Source of the DNA: JBCCSZ01 sp039199225
GTDB taxonomy: Bacteria; Bacteroidota; Bacteroidia; Chitinophagales; Saprospiraceae
NCBI GenBank assembly: GCA_039199225.1
Contig: JBCCSZ010000065.1
Coordinates: forward strand, 1-28,209
Direction of reading: 5' to 3'
DNA length: 28,209 nucleotides
Under the pieces are notes generated by a model. The model did no database searches and had not been told where the DNA came from. It saw nothing but the letters and a program-made list of their open reading frames with translations. Within the stretch, counting starts at the first letter, position 1. Each line of letters starts with the position of its first letter. Below, piece by piece: positions 7,231 through 16,043 of this stretch. The translations under genes and the position numbers were made by a program.

Positions 7231-8868
7231 ATGGCTAAAGAAATTAGCTTTAATTCAGACGCTAGAGAAAAACTCAAGAACGGGATAGATGCTCTGGCCA
7301 ATGCGGTCAAAGTCACCCTCGGTCCAAAGGGACGCAACGTCATCATTCAAAAGAGTTTTGGCGCTCCAGCCATTACCAAAGATGGTGTTTCTGTCGCAAA
7401 AGAAATTGAACTGGATGATCCAGTAGAAAATATGGGAGCCCAGATGGTCAAAGAAGTAGCTTCCAAAACTGCAGATATCGCAGGTGATGGTACAACCACT
7501 GCTACTGTTCTCGCTCAAGCAATGGTAACTGCCGGTATGAAAAACGTCGCAGCTGGTGCCAATCCAATGGACCTCAAGCGCGGTATTGACAAGGCGGTTA
7601 AGGCAATCATCGCCAACTTGAAAGACCAAACAGAGGTCATCGGCAACGACTTTGAAAAAATCCAGCAAGTTGGTGCCATTTCTGCCAACAACGACCACGA
7701 AATCGGTTCTCTCATCGCCGATGCGATGAAGCGCGTAACAACAGATGGTGTCATCACGGTTGAAGAGGCCAAAGGTACCGATACCTATGTCGATGAAGTA
7801 ATGGGTATGCAGTTCGATCGCGGATACCTCTCTCCATACTTCGTGACCAACACAGAAAACATGACGACGGAATATGAAAATCCGTTCATTCTGATCCACG
7901 ATAAGAAGATTTCTAATATGGCCGACATCGTTCCCATCCTCGAAAAGGTGGTTGGAGCTGGTCGTCCATTGTTAATCATCGCAGAAGACATCGAAAGCCA
8001 AGCTTTGGGTGTATTGGTTGTCAACCGCTTGCGTGCGCAGCTCAAGGTAGTTGCTGTGAAAGCACCAGGTTTCGGTGACCGTCGCAAAGCCATGTTGGAG
8101 GATATTGCAATTTTGACAGGTGGTACGGTTATCAGCGAAGAAAAAGGCTACAAGCTGGATAGCGTTGAAATGGAGCACCTTGGTACGGCTGAAAAAATTC
8201 AGATCGACAAGGACAACACCACCATCGTCAATGGTAGTGGCTCTGAAGAAAGCATCCAGTCTCGCATCAACCAAATCAAGCAGCAAATCGAAAACACAAC
8301 TTCTGACTACGACAGAGAGAAACTGCAGGAGCGTCTTGCAAAGCTTTCTGGTGGTGTAGCCGTCTTGTATGTCGGTGCAGCTACAGAGGTTGAAATGAAG
8401 GAAAAGAAGGACCGCGTGGATGATGCATTGCATGCAACCCGTGCAGCTGTCGAGGAAGGCATCGTTGTAGGCGGTGGCGTAGCGCTTGTGCGTGCCATCG
8501 ATGCACTGGAAGGTGTTGACGGTGAGAACGAAGACGAAGGCATCGGCGTGAACATCGTTCGCAAGGCCCTCGAAGCGCCACTGCGCATCATCGCTGAAAA
8601 TGCAGGTGTCGAAGGTTCTGTTGTTTTGATGAACGTTCGCAACGGAGAAGGTTCCCACGGCTTCAATGCTCGTACGGAGGCTTACGAAGACCTGAAAGCA
8701 GCTGGTGTCATCGATCCAACGAAGGTTACGCGTATCGCCTTGGAAAATGCAGCTTCTATCGCTGGTATGATCCTGACAACGGAGTGTGTTGTCAACGATA
8801 AGCCAGAAGAAAATGCAGGAGCTATGCCACACGCTCACGCAGGTGGTGGCATGCCAGGCATGATGTAA
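7231..8868 (+). CDS. groEL: Chaperonin GroEL (Hsp60)
   Basis: The 545-residue 60-kDa chaperonin subunit, which forms double heptameric rings that fold proteins with ATP and GroES. The equatorial ATP site is clear: TLGPKGRNV (29-37) and GDGTTTATVLAQ (85-96, with catalytic Asp86). The apical substrate-binding domain follows, and the second equatorial half carries DALHATRAAVEEGIVVGGG with the hydrolysis Asp. The C-terminus ends in a Gly-Met-rich tail (HAGGGMPGMM), as in true GroEL. Length is normal. It is the second gene of groESL, probably under the operator at 6836-6862, and is followed by an intrinsic terminator. Confidence 0.98.
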   Translation: MAKEISFNSDAREKLKNGIDALANAVKVTLGPKGRNVIIQKSFGAPAITKDGVSVAKEIELDDPVENMGAQMVKEVASKTADIAGDGTTTATVLAQAMVTAGMKNVAAGANPMDLKRGIDKAVKAIIANLKDQTEVIGNDFEKIQQVGAISANNDHEIGSLIADAMKRVTTDGVITVEEAKGTDTYVDEVMGMQFDRGYLSPYFVTNTENMTTEYENPFILIHDKKISNMADIVPILEKVVGAGRPLLIIAEDIESQALGVLVVNRLRAQLKVVAVKAPGFGDRRKAMLEDIAILTGGTVISEEKGYKLDSVEMEHLGTAEKIQIDKDNTTIVNGSGSEESIQSRINQIKQQIENTTSDYDREKLQERLAKLSGGVAVLYVGAATEVEMKEKKDRVDDALHATRAAVEEGIVVGGGVALVRAIDALEGVDGENEDEGIGVNIVRKALEAPLRIIAENAGVEGSVVLMNVRNGEGSHGFNARTEAYEDLKAAGVIDPTKVTRIALENAASIAGMILTTECVVNDKPEENAGAMPHAHAGGGMPGMM

Positions 8869-8896
8869 AATAAATCACTGTAGTACAAGATAAAAC

Positions 8897-8930
8897 GCTC
8901 CGGTTGGCTTTGGCTGATCGGAGCTTTTTT
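8897..8930 (+). terminator. Intrinsic terminator of groESL
   Basis: gctccggttggc (8897-8908) pairs with gctgatcggagc (8913-8924) through a 12-bp stem with three G-U pairs and a 4-nt loop (tttg). It is followed directly by six T. It lies 28 bp after the groEL stop. Confidence 0.88.
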
Positions 8931-9092
8931 GATGGATGGCTCGACTTTCTTTTACCGACCCTATTGACTGTAGCATACGCCAAACTGAACAGCAGTAAAG
9001 TTGTTTAGAAATCGACAGGTCGACCGTTAAAGTTGCTGCCAGACTATCTATTGTGAGTTTTTGATCCGATCTTACTTGCGTAAACTGCGACT

Positions 9093-9695
9093 ATGAGCTA
9101 TAAACAAACTTATCTGATTCTAATTATTTGGGTATTTCTTATGCCTATGGCCCTCTGCCAACCCCAGTATGAAGAAACGTTGGAAGAGGAAGAATACATC
9201 GAACCCACCGACATTGCCTTTGGGTTTGGACTGACCGGCGGTTGGGGATCGACCTATGGCTTTGGATTGGAATTCAGCATGCTTTTTACCCACCAATTCG
9301 ACATCAATGGCGGCATTGGGTTCAGCACCAATGGCTTTAAATATGGCTTAGGCGGCAGGATTTTTCTTTTAAGGGATCGACTTTGGAGTCCGTACATCGG
9401 CATGAACTACGTCCGCTCCACTGGGCTACCGGAAATCGAGATAACAGCCAACGGTGGCGAGGTGGTATTTTACGAAATACTGGCAGACGAAGTTGTCAAC
9501 TTAAAGGGAGGTATCCTCTACGATTTGATTTGGTTGCGCGTCCTAGGAACGGTAGGCTACGGCCTTCCATTTGGCAACTATGACGCTGTCTACATAGATG
9601 GTTTTGAAACCGATGAACACCGACGCATTGCCAACTGGATGGCCGTAGGAGGGCTAGAGCTCTCCGTTACCGTGATTTTCCGCATCAATAAATGA
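9093..9695 (+). CDS. Outer-membrane beta-barrel protein, hypothetical
   Basis: A 200-residue exported protein. A hydrophobic signal peptide (about residues 1-22, ending LMPMALC before QPQ) is followed by an acidic linker EETLEEEEYIEP. The rest has alternating Gly/aromatic strands (AFGFGLTGGWGSTYGFGLEF, GGIGFSTNGFKYGLGGRIFL, SPYIGMNYV, LKGGILYDLIWLRVLGTVGY) and ends in a strand, LELSVTVIFRINK. That is the pattern of a small beta-barrel of about 8 strands, similar to opacity or OmpW-like porins. The final residue is Lys rather than the usual aromatic, though IFR lies just inside. Function is unknown. Its stop codon directly abuts the stop of the convergent thioredoxin-like gene. Confidence 0.75.
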   Translation: MSYKQTYLILIIWVFLMPMALCQPQYEETLEEEEYIEPTDIAFGFGLTGGWGSTYGFGLEFSMLFTHQFDINGGIGFSTNGFKYGLGGRIFLLRDRLWSPYIGMNYVRSTGLPEIEITANGGEVVFYEILADEVVNLKGGILYDLIWLRVLGTVGYGLPFGNYDAVYIDGFETDEHRRIANWMAVGGLELSVTVIFRINK

Positions 9696-11144
9696 TCAAC
9701 GCTTATCGCCTTCGCCTTCGCTGCTTTTGATCTGCTCCTCCCCTGTTTTAATCTTTATCAACTGGTCCATGACCTCTTCGAGTTGCTCGGCAGCAATTCG
9801 CTTGGATAAGATGGTTTTGTTTTCATCCAGGATAAAAATCTGTGGCGTGGTGCGCACATCGTAGATGGTTTTGTATCTGGAGCGTAGCCATTGATCGGTC
9901 GCATTGATCCAACGGCCCATCTCTTTTTCCTCTATCGTCTCCCAACACTTATCTACGCCGCTACCCGTTTTGGTACAAACTGCGAAAACCTCCACACCTT
10001 TGGCCTTGTATTTTTCGTGAAAGGCCAACATGTCAGGCATCGATTTTTTGCAATGGCCGCATTCTGGGTCCCAGAAAAACAAGACCGTGAAAGGCACGTC
10101 CAGCTTGTGGAGGGAAATGGGATCTCCCCCCTTGTTGTAAACCGTAATATCTGGAGCCGTTTTTCCAATCAAGATAGGCTTGAGGGTTTTGGCATTTTTG
10201 ACAATTTTACTCAATTGCTCTTCCTCGGTCCAAGGAGCCTTTCCCTTGGCGTAGTAATTTTCTGCCAGGTGTACATAGACAGCATCAAAACCAACGATCT
10301 TGGACTTGGCATACTCATTCAAGAAGTGAATCAGATAGTATTTGAAGCTTTCCTCACTGGGTTCCAACAAACCCAAAATATAGTCGACCCCCTGGATGAT
10401 GGAATCCGGATGCTGGGCCGTCAGTTTATTCATATAGTGATCGATTTTCCCGAATAAGACCGGACTGCGCAACAAACGAGAATCTCCCATATTGATGCCA
10501 TCAAACCAATGCCTTTTCACCCACTGCCAGCGATCAAAGTCCGCATCTTTACCCTCAAACGCTGGGATTTCTACCTCGATGGCTGAACTAACAATGGCCG
10601 CCGTCAAGGTATTGGGATGCTTTTCAATCAGTTTTTGCTGATAAGCCGTTACCTCTTCACTCAGTTTTGCCATGTCCCTGCGCAAGGACTCCCTTTCCGC
10701 ATCATCAGCGGCTGCTTCGAGCGACTGATTTAGGGCTTCCCCACGTGGGCGCATGCTCGCCAAAAACTGCATATAATCGTAAAATAAGCGGTTGTCGGGC
10801 GCATTTTCGATTTTTACATTCCCGATCATATCTTCTAACTTCGTGTGTACTGTGTAGTTTTGTTCGTCTTCAGATACCAACAATTGGAAGAAATTGTTGT
10901 CGGGTGGCATGACAAACAGATAAACGCCTCCTTCGAGCGGCTCATCCCCCTCGAATACGAAGGTCCCCTTGTCTGTGATGTAAGCAGTATCGCGGATGTA
11001 CTGCTTTTCACCGTAATGGTAGCCCAAATAAGCTTCTTTTTGGTCGAGTCCTTCGACTTTTACCTCAATTCTGTGGCCTCCCTCTGCGAAGGAGATCATT
11101 TGAATACTCAAGAAAAACAGTAGTGTAAACAGTGTCCTTTTCAT
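9696..11144 (-). CDS. TlpA-like thioredoxin-fold protein with DUF4369/DUF5106-like N-terminus
   Basis: A 482-residue exported protein. A signal peptide covers residues 1-20 (MKRTLFTLLFFLSIQMISFA). Residues about 24-115 resemble the DUF4369 beta domain found before Bacteroidetes TlpA thioredoxins (VEGLDQKEAYLGYHYG, DTAYITDKGTFVFEG). Residues about 120-310 are helical and resemble DUF5106. From about 325 the thioredoxin/AhpC-TSA fold has the active site FFWDPECGHCKKSMP with Cys362 and Cys365, and the cis-Pro loop TTPQIF at 432-437. It probably acts as a periplasmic or outer-membrane-facing disulfide reductase; partners are unknown. Two extra Cys (390, 400) lie near the active site. The gene is divergent from the glycosyltransferase gene (137 bp between starts). 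Confidence 0.88.
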   Translation of the reverse strand: MKRTLFTLLFFLSIQMISFAEGGHRIEVKVEGLDQKEAYLGYHYGEKQYIRDTAYITDKGTFVFEGDEPLEGGVYLFVMPPDNNFFQLLVSEDEQNYTVHTKLEDMIGNVKIENAPDNRLFYDYMQFLASMRPRGEALNQSLEAAADDAERESLRRDMAKLSEEVTAYQQKLIEKHPNTLTAAIVSSAIEVEIPAFEGKDADFDRWQWVKRHWFDGINMGDSRLLRSPVLFGKIDHYMNKLTAQHPDSIIQGVDYILGLLEPSEESFKYYLIHFLNEYAKSKIVGFDAVYVHLAENYYAKGKAPWTEEEQLSKIVKNAKTLKPILIGKTAPDITVYNKGGDPISLHKLDVPFTVLFFWDPECGHCKKSMPDMLAFHEKYKAKGVEVFAVCTKTGSGVDKCWETIEEKEMGRWINATDQWLRSRYKTIYDVRTTPQIFILDENKTILSKRIAAEQLEEVMDQLIKIKTGEEQIKSSEGEGDKR

Positions 11145-11228
11145 TTGAAATGCGCATTTTTTGTTTTAGGATGGATTTGGTAATATGCGACTCCTTTACT
11201 TCAAAATACAAATATCTCTCCTTTCCGT

Positions 11229-11236
11229 TATATTTG
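11229..11236 (+). promoter_or_regulatory. Perfect -7 box for the glycosyltransferase gene
   Basis: tatatttg fits TAnnTTTG exactly and lies 45 bp before the ATG at 11282, in the divergent spacer. No TTG sits at the usual distance upstream, so the promoter would rely on the -7 element or on an activator. Confidence 0.35.
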
Positions 11237-11281
11237 CCCCACTTAAAGGGATTTTTAAGAAAAATTTCACCTTTCAATACA

Positions 11282-12835
11282 ATGAATAGCTCTCCTGCTG
11301 GGAACGGATTCTTTGCCCGCTTTAGTATATCTCAACTTTGGATGGGACTGATTGGGCTGACGCTGCTGATGCGTTTGCCTGCCATCATTCACCCGGCTGC
11401 CATCGATGATGAAGTCATTTACAGTGTTGTGGCCAACGAAATGGTGGCCGGAGGTCTCCCCTACCTGGATGCCATTGAACGCAAGCCACCTCTGCTGTTT
11501 TGGTTATTTGAATCCATTTTCGAACTGTTTGGCGTATACAATTGGTACGCACTACATTTTATCGGCTTTCTGTGGATATTACTGAGCATGTATGGTCTTT
11601 TTCTCATCGGTCGAGACCTTTTCAATTGGCAGACCGGATGGGTTGCTGCAATGTTGTATGCCATATTTCAACCCTGGGCCTACTGGAAAAACATCGCTTT
11701 CAACGGAGAAGTTTTAATGAATCTCCCTATTATTTGGGCCATTTGGCTTTGTATTCGACCCACGGCGTCCAAATGGCGATTGGAAGTATTGATTGCAGGC
11801 ATGTTCCTATGTGCCGGCTTTTTATTAAAACAACCAGCAGCCATTGCGGCCATTCCATTGGGCTTGTATTTTTTGCTGCCAGCATATGCAAAAAAAAGAC
11901 AACTTCCTTGGGCATGGGGTTTTGGCCATGCCAGCCTCCTAGTCGTCGGTTTTTTTGGTGCTTTGGCGCTCACAGCGGGCATGCTCTATCGTCAAGGTAT
12001 TCTGGAAGAAGCCTATTTTTGGATATTTACCCATCACGATGTCCCCCATGGCATTACAGACCCTGTCTTTTGGATTCGAGGCGGACGAATCGGGATTGCC
12101 TATGCTGCTGCCTGCTTTCCACTCATGCTGGGCGCTTATTGGTCCATTCGCAATAAAGAAGGGCTTTGGCAGGGGAAAAAGCCAGCATTTTTTGTTCTTT
12201 GGACCTCTTTGATCGCCGCTTTGATCGGCACCTCGGCAAGTGGACGTTTTTATCCTCATTACTACATACAATTGACGCCTATTCTTGGGATGCTCGCCGC
12301 ACCAATCATTGCCCAGCTGCTCAGCGGAAAAGCCACAGCTGACAGATGGTGGTTGAAAGAAAGGTTTTGGACAGGTAGCCTGATGGTTTTGGCCATTGGA
12401 TTTACTTTTTCAGCCGCTGTGGGTCTGTGGAACCATCGGCAACCGGAGGAAACCGGCCGATACATCAAAGCCAATTCAAAGGTGGAAGACCGCATTTTTG
12501 TGTGGGGGCAGCACACCCGAATCTATCTTGATGCTCAACGTCGTCCAGCCAGCAGGTTTGTCGCCTGTTTTCCGCTTACTGGCTACATCTTCGGAAGCCC
12601 CCTTAGTTGGGACCCCGATCACGATACATCTGATAAGATTGTAGAAGGTGCCTGGCCAAAGTTGTTCGAAGATTTTGAAAAGCGACCACCAGTTTATTTC
12701 GTCGATCAGGATGCCGCCAGGAAAACTGCCAAATATCCCTTAAGTATGTTCCCGGATTTGGAGACATACGTCCAACAAAATTATGAGCTGGTTCACAAAG
12801 CGCCCAAAAGCTGGATTTACAAGCGCAAGGACTAG
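11282..12835 (+). CDS. GT-C family (PMT_2/ArnT-like) membrane glycosyltransferase
   Basis: A 517-residue polytopic membrane protein. It resembles the dolichyl/undecaprenyl-phosphate-sugar transferases of the GT39/PMT_2 group, which move a sugar from a polyprenyl-phosphate carrier to lipid or protein on the outer face of the inner membrane. After the first membrane helix (about 18-35) the loop has the acidic IDDEVIYS (Asp42, Asp43, Glu44) and then IERKPPLLFW, the usual signature of this group. About 9-11 further hydrophobic segments follow, and a soluble C-terminal tail contains VEDRIFVWG. The frame is open upstream to 11132, but that extension overlaps the divergent gene's start and lacks membrane-protein character, so ATG 11282 is preferred. 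The acceptor is unknown. The stop overlaps the convergent coiled-coil gene stop by 4 bp (ctag). Confidence 0.82.
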   Translation: MNSSPAGNGFFARFSISQLWMGLIGLTLLMRLPAIIHPAAIDDEVIYSVVANEMVAGGLPYLDAIERKPPLLFWLFESIFELFGVYNWYALHFIGFLWILLSMYGLFLIGRDLFNWQTGWVAAMLYAIFQPWAYWKNIAFNGEVLMNLPIIWAIWLCIRPTASKWRLEVLIAGMFLCAGFLLKQPAAIAAIPLGLYFLLPAYAKKRQLPWAWGFGHASLLVVGFFGALALTAGMLYRQGILEEAYFWIFTHHDVPHGITDPVFWIRGGRIGIAYAAACFPLMLGAYWSIRNKEGLWQGKKPAFFVLWTSLIAALIGTSASGRFYPHYYIQLTPILGMLAAPIIAQLLSGKATADRWWLKERFWTGSLMVLAIGFTFSAAVGLWNHRQPEETGRYIKANSKVEDRIFVWGQHTRIYLDAQRRPASRFVACFPLTGYIFGSPLSWDPDHDTSDKIVEGAWPKLFEDFEKRPPVYFVDQDAARKTAKYPLSMFPDLETYVQQNYELVHKAPKSWIYKRKD

Positions 12836-15800
12836 CGATTCCCGTTGGCTTCGCGCTCCTTTTCTCGAATGATCTGCTCCAATTCTTGGATTCGAGCCTC
12901 CGCTTTTTCAACTTTATCCTGAATGGCTAACAATTTATCCTTCTCCTCCTGGGTACGCAGTTTTGCATCTTCCTGGCTTTGCTGTTCGGCAGCAATCATG
13001 GCCAGCGTCTCTTCCTTGACCTTGTTGATCTGATCGGTTGCCTGCTGACGAGACTCGTAGACGGCATCTGAAGCTTCCTTTTGAGCCTTGCTAATTTCAT
13101 CCAAGGAAGTTTTGCGAGCTGCCTCGGCATCAGCGACATACTTCGCTTTCTTATCCGCCGTTTCCCGACGAATTTTATCAATTTCATCGACAGACGCTTG
13201 TTGGGCTTTCGCAATCGCTTCGGCAGACTCTTGCTTGGTTTTAGCGATCTCGTCCTGTGCCTTTTGCTCGGCAGCATCCACCTCCGATTTCAGCTCCACT
13301 AGGCGCTCGTCCCTACTTTTCTCTGTGGCAGCAATTTCCTCCACCGACTGCTGCTTAATTCTCGCGACCTCTGCAGAAGTCGATTCCTTGATGCTGGCAA
13401 CCTCTTCAGCAGACTCCTCTTTGGCCTGTAGTACTTCAAGAGCCGCTTTTTCCTTTTCCTTCGATGCCTCCTCTTTGATGAGCCTTCGCTCGTTGGCCAA
13501 CTGTTCGGCAATGGCAGACAGCTCAATGGCGGCATTTTCCTTAGCCTCCGCCATTTGATTGGCGATCTGCTGGCGCCCCAAGGCCGCTTCCTCTTTTGTT
13601 TTCCGGATGGATTCTGCCTCCTCCGAGCGAATCTTGGCAATATTTTCCGTCGCATTTCGCTTAGCCTCCGCTACGCGGGTCGCAATATCTTGGGCAGCCA
13701 GCGCCTCTTCCTCTTTGATTTTTGCCACTTCGCGGGCGGCTGTTTCCTTTGCTCTGGCAACCTCAGAGGCAGCCTGCTCCTTGGCCTTTACCACCTCTTG
13801 AGCAGAATACTGCTTGGTTTCATTTTCTTTTTCCTTAGCGGCAGCTACCTTCGCAGCGACTTCCGCATTGATTTCTTTGATTTTGCTTTGAGCCGTTTCT
13901 TGGGCTGTCGCAACCTCATTGGCGTATTGCGTCTTAGCGCTGGTCGCCTTCTCCCGAGCATCTTTGACCTTAGCAGCTGCTTCTTCGGCGGCTTTATTGA
14001 TTTCGCTGCCTGCCTTTTCTTTAGCAGCAACGACCTCTTGGGCCGATTGTTCCTTGATGTTGGTTTCCTTAGATTTTGCCTCCGCAATGGCTTTTTGGAC
14101 CTCTTCCTGAATGCGTTTTATCTCCTCACTGGCACGCTGCTTTGCAGCAGCTACTTCCTCGGCAATCTTCGCTTTTTGAGCCTCTGAACGCTCCCGAGCA
14201 CTCTTCACTTTGGCAGCCGCCTCTTGGTTGATCTGCTCAATGGTCTGGCTGGCGCGGGTTCTTGCATCGGAGACGGCCTGTGCAGATTCCTGCTTCTCTT
14301 TGTCTGCCGCTTCTCTAGCCTCAGCAATTTCATTGGCCGCCTCTTCACGTGTGCTGCTAACCTCTTGAGCAGATTGGGCCTTGGCCGTCTCGACCTGCTC
14401 GTTGGCTTTGCTGATCTCTTCAGCAGCTTTTTGACGTGCCTCCGCCACTTCTAATGCAGAAGCTTCCTTTTGCTTCGCAACGTTCTCTTTGATCTCCGCC
14501 ACCTCTGAAGCAGAGTTTTCCGCAATCAAAGCTTTCTCTTCTGCAGCCTTCCGCCGAGATTCGGCCACCTCGAAGGCAATTTTTTCCTTTTCCAGAACAG
14601 CATTCTCCCGAATTTGAGCAACTTCCTCTGCCGTTTCCTCTTGCACCTGAAGGATTTGATCGGCCGCCGTTTTCTTTGCCGTAACCACATCCGATGTCGT
14701 CTTGTTACGCTCTTGCTTGGCCTTTTCCCGAGCCTGGGTAATGATTTGAGCCGTCTCTTCTCGTATGCGATTCAATTCATTCTGCGAATTCTCCCGAGCA
14801 GATGCAATCTCGTCGGTGTATTCCAGCTTGGCCATGTCCAATTTCTCTTTGACTGCCATGATCTCTGCCGCTGCTTTTTCACGAGCCTCAGCTACTTCCG
14901 ATGCCGCATCCAGCTTTGCTTTCTGGATTTTTTCAGCTGCCTCCTGACGTGCTTCATCCACATTGGTATTGATCTCTACAATCTGATCGGATGCTTTATC
15001 TCTGGCCTGGCTGACAGATGCAGCAGCCTCCTCCCGAGCCTTTTGGATTTCTTCATTGCTGCTTTTACGAGCATCCAATACTTCTTGGGCATAGACCGCT
15101 TTTTGTGCGGCGGCTTGCTCTCGGGCCGCTGCAACTTCTGCCTGCAATTTTTGCTTTAGATTCTCTGCCTTATCCCTTTCCGTCTGAATTTCTGTTCGCA
15201 ATTGGTCTTTGGTATCCTTCAATTCCTTTCGCAAGGCAGCCAATTCTTCGTCGTTCAACAAGCTGATGTCAGCAACCTTGCGGGTGCCGGCGGAAGTAGC
15301 AGAAATCGGACTTCCACTTGGCTGGGAAGATTTTTTGTTTGGTGATAGATCATTCTCTGCCAATTTCACATTGACCACCTTGGTTTCATCTACGGCCTGA
15401 TTGAAACAGCGAGCCACCTGCTGGAACTGTTGCTGGCGGTTGCCGTTGACCGTGTACTTGTGCATCTTGTTGCTGATGTTGTTCTTGATGTAGATTACAT
15501 TGATCATAGAACTGGAAAACCACTCCAAGGCTGCCAAATCAAGCTGAAGGATATTCTGATGCACAGGCGTACCGGACTTATTGACGACTTCTCCCATTTC
15601 AATGAAGCGGTAGCTTTTTCGCACGCTGGAACGATCCATAAAAATAATTTCGTCGTCCTGGTTAAACTCTACCCCACTTTTGGAAAAAACACGAGCAAGA
15701 ATTCCCTTTTCATTGCTCATAAATTCTAGGCTGTAACTGTAATTCCCTCTTACAACAATGGTTTGTAGATTACTGGTAACGAATTGCGTTCCACTAATCA

Positions 15801-15906
15801 TACGGTTTTGGACAATCACAGACCCACAGTTCTGCGCTATGGCAAAAACAGGGAGTATCAGAATAAGTAGCAGTGGGAAAAGCCTATTGGAAAACATTTG
15901 ATACAT
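12832..15906 (-). CDS. Giant exported coiled-coil protein with hendecad/heptad repeats
   Basis: A 1024-residue protein from ATG 15906 (ATG 15897 is equally possible; the frame stays open to 15996). Residue numbers here count from 15996. A signal peptide at about 31-55 (RLFPLLLILILPVFAIAQ) is followed by a globular, beta-rich domain (56-205) with two Cys, a Ser/Pro/Lys linker (about 212-245), and then about 800 residues of Ala/Glu/Lys/Gln-rich helix with no Gly or Pro breaks except one Gly. Residues 305-1006 divide exactly into 16 units of n x 11 + 7 residues. A single straight rod would be about 120 nm long, far more than the periplasm is wide. No catalytic motif, membrane anchor or T9SS tail is present. 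It could be a periplasmic or surface filament or spacer. The name and role are unknown. It follows pyrB on the same strand. Confidence 0.85.
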   Translation of the reverse strand: MYQMFSNRLFPLLLILILPVFAIAQNCGSVIVQNRMISGTQFVTSNLQTIVVRGNYSYSLEFMSNEKGILARVFSKSGVEFNQDDEIIFMDRSSVRKSYRFIEMGEVVNKSGTPVHQNILQLDLAALEWFSSSMINVIYIKNNISNKMHKYTVNGNRQQQFQQVARCFNQAVDETKVVNVKLAENDLSPNKKSSQPSGSPISATSAGTRKVADISLLNDEELAALRKELKDTKDQLRTEIQTERDKAENLKQKLQAEVAAAREQAAAQKAVYAQEVLDARKSSNEEIQKAREEAAASVSQARDKASDQIVEINTNVDEARQEAAEKIQKAKLDAASEVAEAREKAAAEIMAVKEKLDMAKLEYTDEIASARENSQNELNRIREETAQIITQAREKAKQERNKTTSDVVTAKKTAADQILQVQEETAEEVAQIRENAVLEKEKIAFEVAESRRKAAEEKALIAENSASEVAEIKENVAKQKEASALEVAEARQKAAEEISKANEQVETAKAQSAQEVSSTREEAANEIAEAREAADKEKQESAQAVSDARTRASQTIEQINQEAAAKVKSARERSEAQKAKIAEEVAAAKQRASEEIKRIQEEVQKAIAEAKSKETNIKEQSAQEVVAAKEKAGSEINKAAEEAAAKVKDAREKATSAKTQYANEVATAQETAQSKIKEINAEVAAKVAAAKEKENETKQYSAQEVVKAKEQAASEVARAKETAAREVAKIKEEEALAAQDIATRVAEAKRNATENIAKIRSEEAESIRKTKEEAALGRQQIANQMAEAKENAAIELSAIAEQLANERRLIKEEASKEKEKAALEVLQAKEESAEEVASIKESTSAEVARIKQQSVEEIAATEKSRDERLVELKSEVDAAEQKAQDEIAKTKQESAEAIAKAQQASVDEIDKIRRETADKKAKYVADAEAARKTSLDEISKAQKEASDAVYESRQQATDQINKVKEETLAMIAAEQQSQEDAKLRTQEEKDKLLAIQDKVEKAEARIQELEQIIREKEREANGNR
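12979..15084 (-). repeat. Coiled-coil rod built of 29/40/51-residue units
   Basis: In residue numbers from 15996, the unit lengths in order are 51 (305-355), four of 40 (356-515), two of 29 (516-573), seven of 40 (574-853) and three of 51 (854-1006). Each unit is 2, 3 or 4 hendecads of the form EVAxAKExAxx, with small or hydrophobic residues at positions 2, 5 and 9, and a final polar heptad such as AKAQSAQ, IKEQSAQ or EKEKAAL. The sum is 702 residues with no leftover. Confidence 0.75.
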
Positions 15907-16043
15907 ATGGCAGCTTTTTTCACAATATAACGAAAAAAAGAGCAGAAAATGACGTAAGTCTTTGGTTCTGCGACAAATAGCCTGCCACAGATGCAACGAC
16001 TTCAGTTACTACAACGAATTGAAAATATATAAAATTTTATCTA

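Noticed and set aside
7972..8838. 288-residue reading frame on the - strand inside groEL
   Set aside because: It is fully antisense to groEL, has no recognisable motif, and arises from codon bias in a highly expressed gene.
11132..11281. N-terminal extension of the glycosyltransferase frame
   Set aside because: It overlaps the start of the divergent thioredoxin-like gene, contains the -7 box for the gene itself, and does not look like protein; ATG 11282 fits the first membrane helix.
13555..15159. Long + strand frames opposite the coiled-coil gene
   Set aside because: They are antisense shadows of Ala/Glu/Lys-rich repeats: the Leu/Phe/Ser-rich composition follows from reading the repeats backwards.
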